From positions 1 to 7,997 of the forward strand of contig JAGOBX010000147.1 in the NCBI GenBank assembly GCA_017999075.1: a stretch of DNA of 7,997 bases, given 5' to 3'. Below the pieces are notes generated by a model that did not search any database, was not told the DNA's origin, and worked only from the letters and a program-made list of their open reading frames with translations. Below are positions 5,821 through 7,997 of this stretch, one piece after another. Origin of the DNA: JAGOBX01 sp017999075 [NCBI: Candidatus Babelota bacterium] (GTDB lineage Bacteria > JAGOBX01). The stretch's first letter is position 1; each line of letters begins with the position of its first letter. The position numbers and the translations under genes are program-made.

Positions 5821-6183
5821 ATGAAAATACTAATAATCGATGACAAAGAACCCATAACAAAACTTGTTGCATTTGATTTGGAAAATAATGGATATTCAGT
5901 TTTTACTTCAAACAGCGGAATAAGCGGTTTGCATAAAATGAGAAGAGAAAAAATTGATTTGATAGTTCTTGATATTGAAATGCCTGATTTGTCCGGTCTT
6001 GATATTTTAAGAATTATGAAAACAGATGCTAAATTAAAAAATATTAAAGTAATTGTTTTATCAGGAGTAATTCATTATAAAGAAGCTGCCGCAGCACTTG
6101 GATGTGATGATTTTATCGCCAAACCTTTTACATCTGTTCAACTTATTGAGAAAATTAAAATAAATTTAAAAAATGGACTATGA
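5821..6183 (+). CDS. Stand-alone receiver-domain response regulator (CheY-like)
   Basis: Single receiver domain of 120 residues with no output domain, placed between cheR and cheA, so it is the most likely phospho-acceptor for CheA. All key residues are present: D7 and D8, phospho-acceptor D51 in LIVLDIEMPDLSG, S81 in IVLSG in the Thr/Ser position, and K101 in DFIAKPF. It would signal by protein-protein contact, for instance with a motor switch, a pilus ATPase or the receiver-kinase. I leave the symbol blank because the sequence is a generic receiver and does not by itself distinguish CheY from other single-domain receivers. GAGGG at 5810-5814 gives good support for the start. Its end overlaps the cheA start by 11 bp, so the two are probably translated together. 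Confidence 0.93.
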   Translation: MKILIIDDKEPITKLVAFDLENNGYSVFTSNSGISGLHKMRREKIDLIVLDIEMPDLSGLDILRIMKTDAKLKNIKVIVLSGVIHYKEAAAALGCDDFIAKPFTSVQLIEKIKINLKNGL

Positions 6184-7997
6184 TGTGGACAAGGAAAAAT
6201 TACTGCAATTAAAAAATCAGGTTGAACCTTTTCTGAATGATTTAAACAAAATAGTAATTCTTAATGATATGACTATTGAAGATGTCAGAGTTTTATCGGA
6301 GATAAGTATAATTTCAAACAAAATATCTGAAATTTTCAAACAATATAATATAAATTTTTTAGCGGATAGTTTTAATGCAATAGATTTAATGATTAATACG
6401 ACAATGTTTGGAAATATAGAATACTCGATAGCTTTATCATATTCAATGCATCTAATTGAAATTTTATCTGAAACGCTTGAAGTATATTTTATTGGCGGAA
6501 TTTTACAAAATAAAACTATTATTCAAAGTTATCAGGATATGCTTTTCAACTGGACAGAGAAAAACATACCATTAGAAGAAAAATTTCATGATGAGACTGA
6601 AATTAAAGATGAAGATGAAAATATTTTTAAAAAAATTGCAGATTTAAAAGGATTTCCTTCGCTTCCTGAAAATTTAAAAGAATTAAATGGTTTGTTTATA
6701 AATTTTTCGCTTGAAAACCTTGAATTTATTGATGATTTTATTTCTGAAAGTTATGAAATTCTTTCATTAACTGTACAAAAACTTCTTGACATTGAAAAAA
6801 ACTGTAATGATTACGAATTGATAAATGAAATTTTTCGTTCTATACATACTATTAAAGGGTCTGCTGGTTTTTTGGGGTTAACTGAAATGACTGTAGTTTC
6901 ACATTGGACAGAAACATTGCTTGATAAATGCCGCAATAATGAAATTAAGTTTAATTCTGATATTATTGATGTAATTTTGAAATCAACAGATATTTTAAAA
7001 GAACTTCTTAAAAATATTCAACTGAAAGTAAAAGAATTAAGAGGCGAACAAAAAAATATTGAGTTAAAAGAAATTTTTATTGAAAATATTTTAAATAGTC
7101 TTGTGAACGTGATTACAGATAATTCAAAAATAAAAGATGAATCAAAAGAAAATTTATCTGATAAAAATTTAAAAAATGTCAAAACTAAAACCTCCATCAT
7201 AAACCATAACGAAAAACAAAATAAAGAAATTGTAAAATCAATTCAAAACAATGATGAACTGCAAACTGATTCTATACGCATTCCTATTAATAAATTAGAC
7301 AGTCTTTATGAAATGATAGGAGAAACTCTTATATCAGTTTCTATATTAAAACAAAGTGCAGTTTTATTAAAAAATTCAGATAAAAGCTTTATAGAAAAGA
7401 TTGATTATCTTGATATGTTGACTGACCAGCTTCAAATGCGAATGTTGAAAATGCGTATGTTTCCAATAAAATCTGTTTATGATAAGCTGAACAGGCAGGT
7501 TCGCGATTTAATTAAAAAATCAGGGAAATCTGTTGATTTCAGTGTTTTTGGCGGTGAAACAGAAGTTGATAAAATTATAATTGACGAAATATTTGCGCCT
7601 CTGACTCATATTATTAGAAATTCAATGGACCATGGATTAGAAATGCCAGACCGGAGATTTGCAAAAGGCAAAAATAAAACTGGAATGATAAAATTGAAAA
7701 CTGAAAACCGCGGCGATAATGTGATTATTGAAATATTTGATGATGGCAGTGGTTTAAATAAAAATAAGATTCTTTCAAAAGCTATTGAAAAACAATTAAT
7801 TATAGAACAGGATAAACTTGATGATAGTGAAATTTATAATTTTATTTTTGCACCTGGATTTTCTACTGCCGATGCTGTAACTGAAATTTTCGGTCGGGGT
7901 GTCGGGATGGATGTAGTAAAAAAAACAATTGATAAATTAGGTGGAAAAATTGATATTGAAACAGAAATTGATAAATTTACTAAAATTACAATAACAC
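6173..7997 (+). CDS. cheA: Chemotaxis histidine kinase CheA (3' partial)
   Basis: Central kinase of a chemosensory array, which takes ATP phosphate onto its HPt histidine and passes it to response regulators. The frame is open from the ATG at 6173 for 608 codons and leaves the window without a stop. Residues 1-183 are an unusual N-terminal extension, mostly helical. The HPt domain (about 184-290) has H225 in SIHTIKGSAGFLG. A Lys/Asn/Glu-rich linker (about 290-365) follows, without a recognisable P2 domain. The dimerisation domain P3 starts at IRIPINKLDSLYEMIGE (368 on). The ATPase domain has the N box HIIRNSMDHG (479-488), DDGSGL (523-528), an F-box-like FAPGFSTA (559-566) and GRGVGMDVV (574-582). 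The CheW-like P5 domain would lie beyond the window. The start overlaps the receiver gene by 11 bp and has no clear Shine-Dalgarno, so coupling is likely; GTG at 6185 is an alternative. Confidence 0.95.
   Translation, partial: MDYDVDKEKLLQLKNQVEPFLNDLNKIVILNDMTIEDVRVLSEISIISNKISEIFKQYNINFLADSFNAIDLMINTTMFGNIEYSIALSYSMHLIEILSETLEVYFIGGILQNKTIIQSYQDMLFNWTEKNIPLEEKFHDETEIKDEDENIFKKIADLKGFPSLPENLKELNGLFINFSLENLEFIDDFISESYEILSLTVQKLLDIEKNCNDYELINEIFRSIHTIKGSAGFLGLTEMTVVSHWTETLLDKCRNNEIKFNSDIIDVILKSTDILKELLKNIQLKVKELRGEQKNIELKEIFIENILNSLVNVITDNSKIKDESKENLSDKNLKNVKTKTSIINHNEKQNKEIVKSIQNNDELQTDSIRIPINKLDSLYEMIGETLISVSILKQSAVLLKNSDKSFIEKIDYLDMLTDQLQMRMLKMRMFPIKSVYDKLNRQVRDLIKKSGKSVDFSVFGGETEVDKIIIDEIFAPLTHIIRNSMDHGLEMPDRRFAKGKNKTGMIKLKTENRGDNVIIEIFDDGSGLNKNKILSKAIEKQLIIEQDKLDDSEIYNFIFAPGFSTADAVTEIFGRGVGMDVVKKTIDKLGGKIDIETEIDKFTKITIT

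Noticed and set aside
7018-7200. Minus-strand 60-codon Phe/Ser-rich frame
   Set aside because: It is antisense to the Lys/Glu-rich linker of cheA, which naturally gives Phe/Ser on the other strand.

Overview
The window is a very AT-rich (roughly a quarter to 30% GC by eye) bacterial signal-transduction locus with every gene on the + strand. It holds seven protein genes: two are cut by the window edges, and the last (cheA) runs off the right edge. The mix of PAS-type sensor kinases, a sigma-54 activator and chemotaxis genes points to an environmental Gram-negative bacterium. The kinase H-box form 'AHEINNPNNF' is one I associate with Desulfobacterota-like lineages, but that rests on memory and the taxon is not proven.

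Left part (1-3333): a PAS histidine kinase, truncated at its N-terminus by the window start and ending in a degenerate receiver-like domain, is followed by an NtrC-family sigma-54 response regulator (REC, AAA+, Fis-type HTH). They look like a cognate pair. Between them sits what looks like an insertion: a small four-helix-bundle (S23/IVP-like) gene bracketed by AAGTGCGAGG direct repeats, with a further inverted copy of the motif just before the regulator. The small gene appears to carry a premature TGA, with its expected C-terminus still readable after the stop.

Middle (3334-3651): a 318-bp gap holds a weak terminator-like hairpin, a compact cluster of TGTC/GACA inverted repeats that looks like an operator, and an extended -10 sequence.

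Right part (3652-7997): a chemosensory cluster in the order receiver-histidine kinase, cheR methyltransferase, stand-alone receiver, cheA kinase. The receiver gene and cheA overlap by 11 bp. CheA has an unusual N-terminal extension of about 180 residues before its HPt domain and no recognisable P2 domain. CheR would methylate chemoreceptors, CheA would phosphorylate the small receiver, and the receiver-kinase could be a second output or a modulator. No receptor, CheW or CheB is visible. A C9 homopolymer in the kinase core of the receiver-kinase is a candidate slippage (phase-variation) site. A 200-bp segment bounded by GGGACAAAGGCACA inverted repeats sits between cheR and the small receiver gene.

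I see no tRNA, rRNA, CRISPR array or transposase.
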